Translations under genes and position numbers: made by a program
The notes under the pieces: model-generated
Seen by the model: the letters and a program-made list of their open reading frames with translations, nothing else
Database searches by the model: none
What the model was told of the DNA's origin: nothing
Origin: Defluviitaleaceae bacterium
GTDB taxonomy: Bacteria; Bacillota; Clostridia; Lachnospirales; UBA5962
NCBI GenBank assembly: GCA_009780765.1
Contig: WQZK01000071.1
Location: forward strand, 1-8,502
DNA length: 8,502 bases
Direction of reading: 5' to 3'
Shown here: positions 1 to 6,631 of the stretch, in pieces
Layout of the letters: each line of letters begins with the position of its first letter
Position numbering within the stretch: the first letter of the stretch is position 1

Positions 1-2
1 AC

Positions 3-572
3 ATGGCCTTGATGGGCGATAAAATATTGAGCCGAAAATCCATCAGTAGAATGAATACGAACTATATGAACAACTATGGGTATGGCGTTGAAGTGTATAA
101 TGTTGACGGCAAAAGCATTATAGTGCATAATGGCGGATGTGAGGGGTTTTTGGCTAATTTTGTAATGCGGCCTGATGATGATTTTGCGGTTGCGGCAATC
201 AGTAATTATGGTTTTGCAAATGTATGGGGTTTATGCAGAATAATCAGAGATATTATATTAGGCAAGGAATATGAAATGCCGACAAAACCGCCCGCACACT
301 CGATAAATAGCGATTTGCTCGATGACTATATTGGCAAATATGAAGATGGCTATGAATTGAAGCGGGCGGGTGATGAGCTGCACTTTATTCTTGACGGTAA
401 ATTTATATTGCCTGTCTATCCCATTAGCGATGAAACGCTGCACCATACATGGATTGACGAGAGATATAGTCTTGGAAAAAGTGATGATGGTATACCAACG
501 ATTTGGGGTAGTAAAAAGCTGGATACAACCCAAGTATCGCTTGACGAAAGCAAAAATAATAACACAATTTAG
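3..572 (+). CDS. Serine beta-lactamase-family hydrolase, C-terminal part (5' end outside window)
   Basis: This is the last 189 residues of a class C beta-lactamase/penicillin-binding-like serine hydrolase. The segment YGYGVEVYNVDGK followed by VHNGGCEGF (HNGG at residues 42-45 counted from the ATG at 3) matches the third conserved box (HxG/KTG-like) that closes the active site in this fold, followed by the usual strand ending in AAISNYG. Residues about 105-170 look like the small beta-barrel domain (DUF3471-like) that often follows in these enzymes. The SxxK and YxN motifs would lie upstream, outside the window, so the ATG at position 3 is almost certainly an internal methionine. Family members include D-aminopeptidases, esterases and peptidoglycan-related hydrolases, so the substrate cannot be told. 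It ends 50 bp before a terminator hairpin. Confidence 0.8.
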   Translation: MALMGDKILSRKSISRMNTNYMNNYGYGVEVYNVDGKSIIVHNGGCEGFLANFVMRPDDDFAVAAISNYGFANVWGLCRIIRDIILGKEYEMPTKPPAHSINSDLLDDYIGKYEDGYELKRAGDELHFILDGKFILPVYPISDETLHHTWIDERYSLGKSDDGIPTIWGSKKLDTTQVSLDESKNNNTI

Positions 573-622
573 CCATCAAGCAAATTTGTAGATGTGATTT
601 CAACCGATATTTGAATGTGTAC

Positions 623-674
623 AATCCCCCACGGAATATTGTGTAACAACACCTATTCCTAAGGGGGATTTTTT
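623..674 (+). terminator. Rho-independent terminator after the hydrolase gene
   Basis: The arms AATCCCCC (623-630) and GGGGGATT (663-670) pair perfectly. Inside them GGAATA (633-638) pairs with TATTCC (654-659), and GTGT (641-644) pairs with ACAC (649-652) around an AACA loop. A run of six T (669-674) follows the stem. It lies 50 bp after the stop codon of the hydrolase gene. The right arm also contains AAGGGGG, which would serve as the ribosome binding site of the decayed reading frame that starts at 675. Confidence 0.75.
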
Positions 675-800
675 ATGACTGATAAGAATACTTTTCCAAA
701 AGAAATGCAAGAACTTCCACAATAGCTAAACTGGCGATAGAACCCGATAAAAAAATCTGGTAGAGACATGAAAGTACCCTACAACCCAACCACAGGCTAA
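675..800 (+). pseudogene. Decayed N-terminal remnant of a phage/plasmid-type primase
   Basis: From the ATG at 675 the frame reads MTDKNTFPKEMQELPQ, a stop, LNWR, a stop, then NPIKKSGRDMKVPYNPTTG and a third stop (798-800). Joined up, this resembles the beginning of phage and plasmid primase/helicase proteins, which often open with a pattern like PxELxxLxxWVxWxxExRxGKxTKVPYNPxTG. The stops at 723-725 and 798-800 fall where the pattern would have W and Y, each one substitution from a sense codon. Reading one frame over near 737-755 gives IEPDKK, the expected sequence, so one pair of compensating indels is also likely. Nothing recognisable follows 800. It appears to be a small relic of a mobile element. 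The assignment rests on remembered family patterns, not a search. Confidence 0.5.
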
Positions 801-836
801 GATTGCATGATTAGAGTATCTTTATATTGAATTTAC

Positions 837-865
837 TTGACTTTTAAAGCTAGCTATATTATAAT
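837..865 (+). promoter_or_regulatory. Sigma-A promoter of the orphan membrane protein gene
   Basis: TTGACT (837-842) and TATAAT (860-865) are separated by exactly 17 bp. The start codon of the next gene lies 32 bp after the -10 box, with AAGGAG (883-888) as ribosome binding site. The near-consensus boxes suggest constitutive expression; no operator-like palindrome is obvious here. Confidence 0.8.
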
Positions 866-897
866 TCTTTTATTAATTAGCGAAGGAGAACTGCGGA

Positions 898-1617
898 ATG
901 TTTGAATTAATAGATTCTATGAATTTGGCAACGATAAAAATAATCGGCATGGTGCTTAGCACAATAGCAGGGTTTATTATGTCTTGGATATCAAAACGAT
1001 CTGTAAATTATAGAAAAATTGATAAAAGCATACTTGGGTCGTTCTTTCTGTTTTTTATATATATTAATATGTTGCCATCAGTTGTTATTTTTTTGGGAGT
1101 CATTTTTATGGTCTTATTCCAAATAGATGAAATTTATATACTTATGCTACTTTCAGCGGGTATGGCTATTATCACAATAATAATTCTTTGGGCTGTAATG
1201 TTAAAAACAGAGAGAATGAAAATAATGATGGATAAAGCACGAAACACGAGCAAACCACTGTTTTTGATGCTTAATTGGCTTTCTGTTGCTTCTGTAGTGC
1301 TTGCTTTTGTTTATTTGCCATTTATTATATTAGAAACTCAAAACATTTTTATGTCTGCAATGTTTTATGTAAGCTGGGTTTTAACAATATGGTGGTTCTC
1401 TATAATAATTATATTTATATGGCGAACTGCTAAATATGTATATTCAGATATTAGGATCACTCTGCTTGACGGTGAGGTTATAAGCTATAGCTGTAGCCCG
1501 CAAGTGTGCCGAGTACATAAGCATTATCTCAGGCTTCTAAAAAGAGATGATAGAGGGGTTATCGTATACGAACGCCATATAAGCGAGGCAAATATTAAGC
1601 AAATTGAATATTTCTAG
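898..1617 (+). CDS. Five-helix integral membrane protein of unknown function
   Basis: I do not recognise this 239-residue protein. It has about five hydrophobic helices (roughly residues 11-31, 46-75, 79-101, 121-143 and 150-175) and a short loop with basic residues around 33-45. A soluble tail of about 60 residues (176-239) follows. The tail begins DIRITLLDGEVISYSC and ends ERHISEANIKQIEYF; its alternating strands and central glycine look like a small beta-barrel, perhaps Sm-like or PRC-like, but this is only an impression. There is no signal peptide cleavage pattern. The start at 898 is supported by AAGGAG nine bases upstream and by the promoter at 837-865. The gene is monocistronic and converges on the rhomboid-like gene at a shared hairpin. 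Confidence 0.8.
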   Translation: MFELIDSMNLATIKIIGMVLSTIAGFIMSWISKRSVNYRKIDKSILGSFFLFFIYINMLPSVVIFLGVIFMVLFQIDEIYILMLLSAGMAIITIIILWAVMLKTERMKIMMDKARNTSKPLFLMLNWLSVASVVLAFVYLPFIILETQNIFMSAMFYVSWVLTIWWFSIIIIFIWRTAKYVYSDIRITLLDGEVISYSCSPQVCRVHKHYLRLLKRDDRGVIVYERHISEANIKQIEYF

Positions 1618-1633
1618 CCTGAAAAACTAAAAG

Positions 1634-1667
1634 GCGGGCATGATGCGATTTCTATCGCCATGCCCGC
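1634..1667. terminator. Hairpin terminator between convergent genes
   Basis: GCGGGCATG (1634-1642) pairs with CATGCCCGC (1659-1667), and GCGAT (1645-1649) pairs with ATCGC (1654-1658) around a TTCT loop, leaving only a two-base bulge. On the minus strand the stem is followed by a T-rich tract (TTTTAGTTTTT), so it is a good intrinsic terminator for the exporter/rhomboid operon. On the plus strand only TTAAACAT follows, so termination of the membrane protein gene would be weaker. Confidence 0.75.
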
Positions 1668-1693
1668 TTAAACATATGACCAAACTGTAAAAA

Positions 1694-2338
1694 TTATCGA
1701 ATATTCTTCTTCCATTTCTTTTGCCTGCGTTTACGATTTATGCCATCAATAAAATCTTTTCCAAAAAACAAGATTATATTTAGAATTGAAACTAATAATG
1801 CAACTCTTCCAGGCCAACTAATCATAATAAATTCATACACAAAAAATGCTAAATTTACATATGCAAGCCATTTTATTTTTATGGGTAGCACAAAAAACAA
1901 TCGTACTTCAAAATTAGGAAATAGCACAGCAAAAGCAAAGAATAGCGATAAGTTAAGATAAAAATTTGTTGCAAATCCTGTAATAAGCCCCGCAATGATT
2001 GTTCCTATTATTCCGCATAGGTAAAAAATATTAAACCTAAATGCTCCCCACTTATTTTCAAGAGCCGAGCCTATAAACCAGTAAAAATACAAGGCAAATA
2101 AAATAAATATAGGGCTTGCATTAGGCGGTATAAATATAAATGTAAATATACGCCAAATTTCACCTTGCATAATTGACGAAGTATCAAAGGCAAACAAGCT
2201 TATTATATTAACGGGTGATACAAAACTGGCAACAAACATTATTGCCATTCCGCCAACAATATACATCATCAATTTTTGTATAGCAAATTTACCAAACTTG
2301 CGCCCTAGTTTTTGTATAAAATCGTTTTTGTGATACAT
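1694..2338 (-). CDS. Rhomboid-family membrane protein, probably proteolytically inactive
   Basis: This 214-residue protein has about six membrane helices (roughly 25-45, 75-95, 104-121, 127-147, 156-173, 177-193) and a strongly basic C-terminus (201-214). QGEIWRIFTFIFIP (58-71) and the GSALENKWG...RFN...YL.G block (90-109) are the hallmarks of the rhomboid fold, including the WR motif of the first loop. True rhomboid proteases carry GxSG in helix 4 and a histidine in helix 6. Here the matching stretches read NFYLNLSLFFAF (126-137) and RVALLVSILNIILFF, without GxSG and without a histidine. S131 is the only candidate serine. It is therefore most likely a pseudoprotease of the derlin/iRhom type of behaviour. 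It is the third gene of the exporter operon, starting 26 bp after the permease gene, with AGGTGA as ribosome binding site. Confidence 0.75.
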   Translation of the reverse strand: MYHKNDFIQKLGRKFGKFAIQKLMMYIVGGMAIMFVASFVSPVNIISLFAFDTSSIMQGEIWRIFTFIFIPPNASPIFILFALYFYWFIGSALENKWGAFRFNIFYLCGIIGTIIAGLITGFATNFYLNLSLFFAFAVLFPNFEVRLFFVLPIKIKWLAYVNLAFFVYEFIMISWPGRVALLVSILNIILFFGKDFIDGINRKRRQKKWKKNIR

Positions 2339-2364
2339 GCTTGTTCACCTAAGTCCTTCTATTT

Positions 2365-3585
2365 TTAAGCTTTTCTAAGGCTTTTAACAATATTTCCAAT
2401 AGTCGGTTTTGTTCCATACATTAAAACGCCTGCTCTGTAAATTTTTGCACTAAGTACGCCAAGTAGCAAGATAGTAATAACGCTTCCGCCGATAGAAATT
2501 ATAATCTGATATACTGGAACCTCTACTAAGCAAATTCTCATAAACATTATAACTGGAGAAATAAGAGGAATCATAGAAGCCGCAACCATTAAAGAAGAGT
2601 TTGGCGTTGCTATTCCTGTCATTGCAATTAAAAGCGAGCCAACCATTACAAGTGTTGAAATCATGTTAGCTTGACCAACATCTTCCATTTTATCAACCAT
2701 TGAGCCAATTCCAGCCGAAACAAATGCAATGCTAAAAAATCCTAATAAGAAAAACGCAAATGCCCAGCCTAAAAGCGGTGCAACATCAGCAAATGTTAGC
2801 ATACCAAGAATTTCGTGTATATCTGCAAGTCCATCACCAAATAATGTTAAACCAATGGCTGTGGCTCCTAAAATTGCTACAAGCTGTAGAAGGCCAGCCA
2901 GTGCAACACCAAAAACCTTACCGAACATCATATGGATAGATTTAACCGAAACAACAAGCATCTCCATAGTTTTTGTAGATTTTTCACGAACAACCGAAGT
3001 TGTAACGAACTGGCAATAAATCATTACCGCAAAATATAAAACAAATACTAGCACATAGCCTATTATAAACGATTGAGTTAAATCTCTACCAACTAAAACC
3101 AAATCTATTTCAGGGATAGTGTTTAAAATTTGGCTAGTTTCTGTAGGAGATTGCCCCAAGCCTGTAAATACGGCAGCTAGATGGGTTTCACGTGCAAGCT
3201 CACGGTATGTGTGGAACGAAAACGTCATGGCAGCACTTCCAAGTAAGATTACAGTGTATTCATCGCCATCTACCATAAAGATATGTGCATATGTTTCGTT
3301 TTCAAGTTCTTCTTCAATATTTTCATAGTTAGAAATATCCATTCTAACCCAAGCACCTTCACCTATAAAGGCGTTCAAGTTTTCGTCAGACAAAACGTGG
3401 TTAAGGTCATGAATACCAACAGGAGGGCGTTCTCTACCGCCACCAAAATTTATATTAGATATAAGGTTTGGGATTAATCCGCCCAAAAGTGCAATGGCAA
3501 TCATAATAAGTGTGAAAATTTTATAGCCTTTGCTTTTTACATATGCCCCAAATTCAAACCCCAAAACAGCTTTAAACTGATTCAT
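2365..3585 (-). CDS. ABC-2 type exporter permease (NatB/YhaP-like)
   Basis: This 406-residue protein is the membrane subunit of an ABC exporter. A first helix at about 22-44 is followed by an extracytoplasmic domain of about 125 residues. Six more helices follow at about 172-194, 226-249, 267-292, 306-325, 331-353 and 359-380. REKSTKTMEMLVVSVKS (200-216) is the conserved cytoplasmic coupling segment of the NatB/YhaP-type ABC-2 permeases, which contacts the ATPase. Related proteins in Bacillus extrude sodium or export drugs and peptides; the substrate here is unknown. Its start overlaps the end of the ATPase gene by 14 bp with only a weak GGCGGG site, so translational coupling is likely. The length is normal for the family. 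Confidence 0.88.
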   Translation of the reverse strand: MNQFKAVLGFEFGAYVKSKGYKIFTLIMIAIALLGGLIPNLISNINFGGGRERPPVGIHDLNHVLSDENLNAFIGEGAWVRMDISNYENIEEELENETYAHIFMVDGDEYTVILLGSAAMTFSFHTYRELARETHLAAVFTGLGQSPTETSQILNTIPEIDLVLVGRDLTQSFIIGYVLVFVLYFAVMIYCQFVTTSVVREKSTKTMEMLVVSVKSIHMMFGKVFGVALAGLLQLVAILGATAIGLTLFGDGLADIHEILGMLTFADVAPLLGWAFAFFLLGFFSIAFVSAGIGSMVDKMEDVGQANMISTLVMVGSLLIAMTGIATPNSSLMVAASMIPLISPVIMFMRICLVEVPVYQIIISIGGSVITILLLGVLSAKIYRAGVLMYGTKPTIGNIVKSLRKA

Positions 3586-4492
3586 TTACAACACCCGCCT
3601 TTTCTATAAAGATTTCTTGTAAACTTGGTTCTAAAACATCAAATTTACTGATATTTATGTTGTTATTAACTATATTTGCGAGTAATTTATCTTTTAAAGA
3701 AGGCTCGTTAAGAGTTACGATACACTCGCCCTTGTTTTCGATGATGTTTTTAATGCCATCAAAATTTTTAATTTTTTCATGTAAAGCAATTGAATTACCA
3801 TCTTCAGGAATTATGCCAATTCTATCTCTACGATATGTACGCTTTATTTCTGCTAAATTACCAGCAATTGCGATTTGACCATGATTTATAATGCAAATTT
3901 CATCACAGAAAGATTCTACATTTGCCATCTCATGAGAAGAGAACACAACAATTTTACCTTTTTCAATAAGCTCTACAACCGCATTGTTCATAACTTGTGC
4001 GTTTACTGGGTCTAGTCCTGAAAAAGGTTCGTCTAGTATAATAATATCAGGGTCTGCCAAAAGCGTTATCGCAAGCTGTATTTTTTGTTGGTTACCTTTT
4101 GATAAAGTGTTTAACTTTTTATCAAAATGCTGTTCCATTTCTAATTTTTCTAAAAGTCTTTTAGACTCGTTTTTAGCATCAGTCTTATTTAAGCCTTTTA
4201 ACATGCCGAAATACACCATTTGCTCAGAAATAAGGCGGGCAGCATACAAGCCACGTTCTTCTGGTAAATAGCTCATTTTAACTTTAGATTCGGTATTTTT
4301 AACACCATCTATCAAAACGTTTCCACTATCTTGCGAAAATATATTCATGATAATACGAATAGCCGTTGTTTTACCATGCCCATTTCTGCCAAGAAGAGCA
4401 AATGCTGCACCAGTTCTGGCAGTGAACGATATACCTTTTAAAACATGGTTGTCGCCAAAACTTTTGTGAATTTCTTTTAAAGTTAGTTCCAT
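3572..4492 (-). CDS. ABC exporter ATP-binding protein (NatA/YhaQ-like)
   Basis: This 306-residue cytoplasmic ATPase powers the permease encoded directly downstream. It has Walker A GRNGHGKTT (35-43), the MSYLPEERGLY segment (73-83) typical of this exporter group in place of a standard Q-loop, the signature LSKGNQQ (130-136), Walker B IIILDEP (150-156), the D-loop SGLDP and the switch histidine H187 in SSHEM. A regulatory domain of about 90 residues follows (DUF4162-like). The histidine inside Walker A, where alanine is common, still satisfies GxxGxGKT. The start is set by AGGAGG seven bases upstream. It is the first gene of the operon and has its own promoter at 4535-4563. NatA/YhaQ homologues act in sodium or toxic-compound efflux, but the substrate cannot be inferred here. 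Confidence 0.92.
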   Translation of the reverse strand: MELTLKEIHKSFGDNHVLKGISFTARTGAAFALLGRNGHGKTTAIRIIMNIFSQDSGNVLIDGVKNTESKVKMSYLPEERGLYAARLISEQMVYFGMLKGLNKTDAKNESKRLLEKLEMEQHFDKKLNTLSKGNQQKIQLAITLLADPDIIILDEPFSGLDPVNAQVMNNAVVELIEKGKIVVFSSHEMANVESFCDEICIINHGQIAIAGNLAEIKRTYRRDRIGIIPEDGNSIALHEKIKNFDGIKNIIENKGECIVTLNEPSLKDKLLANIVNNNINISKFDVLEPSLQEIFIEKAGVVNESV

Positions 4493-4504
4493 AGTATCCT
4501 CCTA

Positions 4505-4532
4505 AAAAGTGTTAAGTTTTAAACACACTTTT
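4505..4532 (-). repeat. Inverted repeat in the exporter operon leader
   Basis: AAAAGTGT (4505-4512) and ACACTTTT (4525-4532) form a perfect 8-bp inverted repeat with a 12-base spacer. It lies between the -10 box and the ribosome binding site of the exporter operon. It could be the operator of a dimeric repressor or a weak leader hairpin; no dedicated regulator gene is adjacent. Confidence 0.45.
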
Positions 4533-4534
4533 AT

Positions 4535-4563
4535 ATTGTATCACAAAATTAGTAATAATTCAA
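4535..4563 (-). promoter_or_regulatory. Promoter of the exporter/rhomboid operon
   Basis: On the minus strand TTGAAT (4558-4563) and TACAAT (4535-4540) are separated by 17 bp. The start of the ATPase gene is 42 bp downstream, with AGGAGG in between. The inverted repeat at 4505-4532 sits right after the expected transcription start. The upstream GNAT gene ends only about 10 bp before the -35 box and has no obvious terminator, so some read-through from the immunity-type operon is possible. Confidence 0.7.
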
Positions 4564-4571
4564 ACATATAT

Positions 4572-5309
4572 TTAATTTTTTTGCCTGTAAATGTACGAAT
4601 AAACCGTTTCAAAGCCAAGCCCTTGGTACATTTCAACCATTTGCCTATTTGTTGACTTAACTCGAACATAGGCATGTGAAAGTTTACGCTCATGTGCTTT
4701 TTGTAAAATTTTATCAACTACGGCTTGCCTTATTTCTGTTTCAGAGGTTTCGCAAGATTCAACGTATGCGATGTTAATTAAATCTTCGCAAATAGCAGAG
4801 ATTGCGGTACCCTTTATCAAATTGCTTTTTGTGTAATATGCACAAATAGCCTCTTTTTTAACATTATAAAGAACTTTGTATATAGCCTCTTTATTTTCTC
4901 CAGTAATGTTTAGGTAAGCGTCGATAATCTCGTCGTTAATAACGCCATTGTAGTGAATATTTTTAACAATAATTGGCCTGTGATGGAATTTTTTAAAATC
5001 AAGTTCCATCACATAGTATTTATTTATAAAGCCGTAGCCGCGCTTTTCTAAGATATGGCTAAGCTTGTGAGGTGTATTAGATAAAACTTTTGCAACGGGA
5101 ATTTGGTTATTCTCGTAAAAAAACTCTTCACAAGCAGCTATATTTTTTTCAACATCGCAGTCTTCAGTAAAGTTAAGCGGAACATAGCAATTATATTTTG
5201 GTGCAAGATTCTTTGAAAGATTTACGAAAAAACCGCCAATCTCATGAGTAGAGATGGCAGGAAAACTTTTTAAGTAAATATTTTCTAACTGACAGATAGT
5301 CTTTTTCAT
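4572..5309 (-). CDS. Two-part GNAT-family N-acetyltransferase
   Basis: The C-terminal half of this 245-residue protein fits the acetyl-CoA-dependent GNAT fold. INIAYVESCET (178-188) matches the central strand. The closing segment NRQMVEMYQGLGFETVYSYIYR (221-242) matches motif B, the usual N..A..LY.KLGF pattern. The N-terminal 105 residues resemble the extra half seen in tandem GNAT proteins, with GGFFVNLSKN, YVPLNF, an EFFYEN helix and the LEKRGYGF turn (88-94). Motif A normally has R/QxxGxG/A; here it reads ETEIRQAVV, lacking both glycines, so cofactor binding may be weak or altered. It is the last gene of the XRE-ImmA-GNAT operon and its ATG overlaps the ImmA-like stop by 4 bp (ATGA), which suggests coupled translation. 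The acetylated target is unknown. Confidence 0.75.
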   Translation of the reverse strand: MKKTICQLENIYLKSFPAISTHEIGGFFVNLSKNLAPKYNCYVPLNFTEDCDVEKNIAACEEFFYENNQIPVAKVLSNTPHKLSHILEKRGYGFINKYYVMELDFKKFHHRPIIVKNIHYNGVINDEIIDAYLNITGENKEAIYKVLYNVKKEAICAYYTKSNLIKGTAISAICEDLINIAYVESCETSETEIRQAVVDKILQKAHERKLSHAYVRVKSTNRQMVEMYQGLGFETVYSYIYRQKN

Positions 5310-6142
5310 TTAAAATCCCATTCCTGTAATATATTTTCTTTAAAGTATAAGCTTTGTGTTTTACAAACTGGGCAATAGCGAAAATCTTTGCCTAAAATTT
5401 TGCCACAACTTTCACATATGTTTTCTTTTTCGCAATTTTCTGCATCTTCTTTGCAGTAGTTTTTTTGATAGCAATTTTCTGCACTGTGATAAAATTCAAG
5501 GCGGCGGTAGGCACAAACAGGACAAGCTTCGGCATCTTCACATATAAAAATTTTATGACAAAGTTTACATTTTTTAGTATGCACAAAATTGTAAAATCTA
5601 TCTAAAATTTTATGGTCATACTGGTTAAAAATTCTGCCCGTGCTATTTAAAACAACCTTTGCCGCATGGTTAGAAATTTTAAAAGATTTAGAAACTTGCT
5701 CGTAATCTTTTATTTTCGCCCTTTTTAAAATTAGTGGGTGACAAAGTAAATTTTGTGCAAACAAATCGGCCTCTGCTTCGGCAAAAGCCTCGTTTTTTGA
5801 GCTTTCTGTGTGGTGATTTAAAAGCACATGCCCAAGCTCGTGGGCGATTGTAAACCGTATTCGCATAGAGTTTTTAATGGCATCGTTGTAAATAATCAGG
5901 TACTTATTGTCTTTAATGTCAAACGCAGAAGCACCATCTTTAGAGTTAAATACTTTTTCACAAATGTAATCAAGCGATTTTCCTGAAAATTTTGAATATT
6001 CAGAGTAAGTTGAAAGCATTATATTTGTTTCATGGAAGCCGCTATTTTCAAGTTTTTTAACAACACTTAAAGGATTTATGGGATAATCTGAAATATTCAA
6101 AAACTCTAGCAAATTTAAGACGGCTAAAGAAATTTTATCCAT
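5306..6142 (-). CDS. ImmA/IrrE-family metallopeptidase with two C-terminal zinc ribbons
   Basis: The N-terminal 185 residues are an ImmA/IrrE (COG2856) peptidase. The zinc site is HELGH (101-105) with E124 in the following EAEADLFAQNLL helix as probable third ligand. This part ends in a winged-helix-like stretch (about 145-185). Enzymes of this family cleave a partner XRE repressor to release gene expression, as in ICEBs1 ImmA/ImmR and Deinococcus IrrE/DdrO. Beyond the usual family end, two zinc-ribbon motifs appear: CxxC...CxxC at C192/C195/C207/C210 and at C243/C246/C257/C260, with further cysteines between. They may sense metal or redox state or bind DNA or protein; this is inference. Its start overlaps the XRE gene by 8 bp, and its stop overlaps the GNAT start. 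The XRE protein next door is the likely substrate. Confidence 0.88.
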   Translation of the reverse strand: MDKISLAVLNLLEFLNISDYPINPLSVVKKLENSGFHETNIMLSTYSEYSKFSGKSLDYICEKVFNSKDGASAFDIKDNKYLIIYNDAIKNSMRIRFTIAHELGHVLLNHHTESSKNEAFAEAEADLFAQNLLCHPLILKRAKIKDYEQVSKSFKISNHAAKVVLNSTGRIFNQYDHKILDRFYNFVHTKKCKLCHKIFICEDAEACPVCAYRRLEFYHSAENCYQKNYCKEDAENCEKENICESCGKILGKDFRYCPVCKTQSLYFKENILQEWDFK

Positions 6143-6497
6143 TTTTCTTTGTCGCCTCCAAACGCTTAAATTGCATAAAATTGTAAATTTCTTTCATATC
6201 TTCAGAGCTTAAATCGGTTATATTATTTGCCATAAAACGATGAAGAGTATTAATCATTTCGAGCTTTTGTTCAAGTTCGATTGGGGTTGTTACATTAACA
6301 AGAGCATCATCATAACTTAAAAGAAAATCTACACTAACTCCAAAGTAATGTGCTACTTTTCTAACTTTTTCAATAGAAGGGCTGTTTTGGTTCCACCTTG
6401 TAATGGTTCCGTTTCCAAGCCCTAGCTCGTTTTCTAAAGCAGAGAGAGTTATTCCATTTTCTTTACAAAGCTTTGAGATTTTACCACTTAAGTCCAT
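6135..6497 (-). CDS. XRE-family (Cro/CI-like) transcriptional repressor, ImmR-like
   Basis: This 120-residue DNA-binding protein has an N-terminal helix-turn-helix of the Cro/CI type (about residues 4-60). The recognition region is ITLSALENELGLGNGTITRWNQN and the domain ends in the typical VAHYFGVSVDFLLSY. The C-terminal half (75-115) is helical and probably dimerises or offers the cleavage site for the peptidase. Pairing with an ImmA-like gene that overlaps it by 8 bp, and divergence from a phage-type activator gene, fit a lysogeny or ICE repressor whose destruction triggers induction. The ribosome binding site AAGGCGG is modest. The near-palindromes at 6524-6539 and 6554-6569 are the probable binding sites, which would give repression of both divergent transcripts. 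Confidence 0.88.
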   Translation of the reverse strand: MDLSGKISKLCKENGITLSALENELGLGNGTITRWNQNSPSIEKVRKVAHYFGVSVDFLLSYDDALVNVTTPIELEQKLEMINTLHRFMANNITDLSSEDMKEIYNFMQFKRLEATKKNG

Positions 6498-6523
6498 AGC
6501 AATTCCGCCTTTTTCAAATCAAA

Positions 6524-6539
6524 TTAGCAAATTTTCTAA
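6524..6539. promoter_or_regulatory. Probable repressor operator O1 (XRE side)
   Basis: TTAGCAAATTTTCTAA is symmetric at 14 of 16 positions. It shares TAGCAAATTT with a second site 30 bp away, about three helical turns, on the same face of the DNA. On the minus strand it covers a weak -10-like GCTAAT (6523-6528) paired at 19 bp with TTGTCA (6548-6553), the most plausible but weak promoter of the XRE operon. That arrangement would give autoregulation. Confidence 0.55.
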
Positions 6540-6546
6540 AAAACAC

Positions 6547-6575
6547 TTGACAAATAGCAAATTTGCGAATATAAT
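6547..6575 (+). promoter_or_regulatory. Consensus promoter of the ArpU/RinA-like gene
   Basis: TTGACA (6547-6552) and TATAAT (6570-6575) match the sigma-A consensus in all 12 positions with a 17-bp spacer. The spacer holds the palindrome at 6554-6569, so binding there would block RNA polymerase. A promoter this strong, covered by an operator, is typical of a repressed early phage or ICE promoter. A further CTAAAAATTAG dyad (6599-6609) lies in the leader before AGGAGG (6621-6626). Confidence 0.85.
6554..6569. promoter_or_regulatory. Probable repressor operator O2 within the divergent promoter
   Basis: The site contains the perfect 10-bp palindrome GCAAATTTGC (6557-6566), flanked by partly symmetric ends. 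It lies in the spacer between the -35 and -10 boxes of the plus-strand promoter and shares TAGCAAATTT with O1. The adjacent XRE gene is the obvious candidate for its binding protein. Confidence 0.6.
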
Positions 6576-6631
6576 AAGTATATACCACTTCAATTATACT
6601 AAAAATTAGAAAAAACGTCAAGGAGGAAAAT

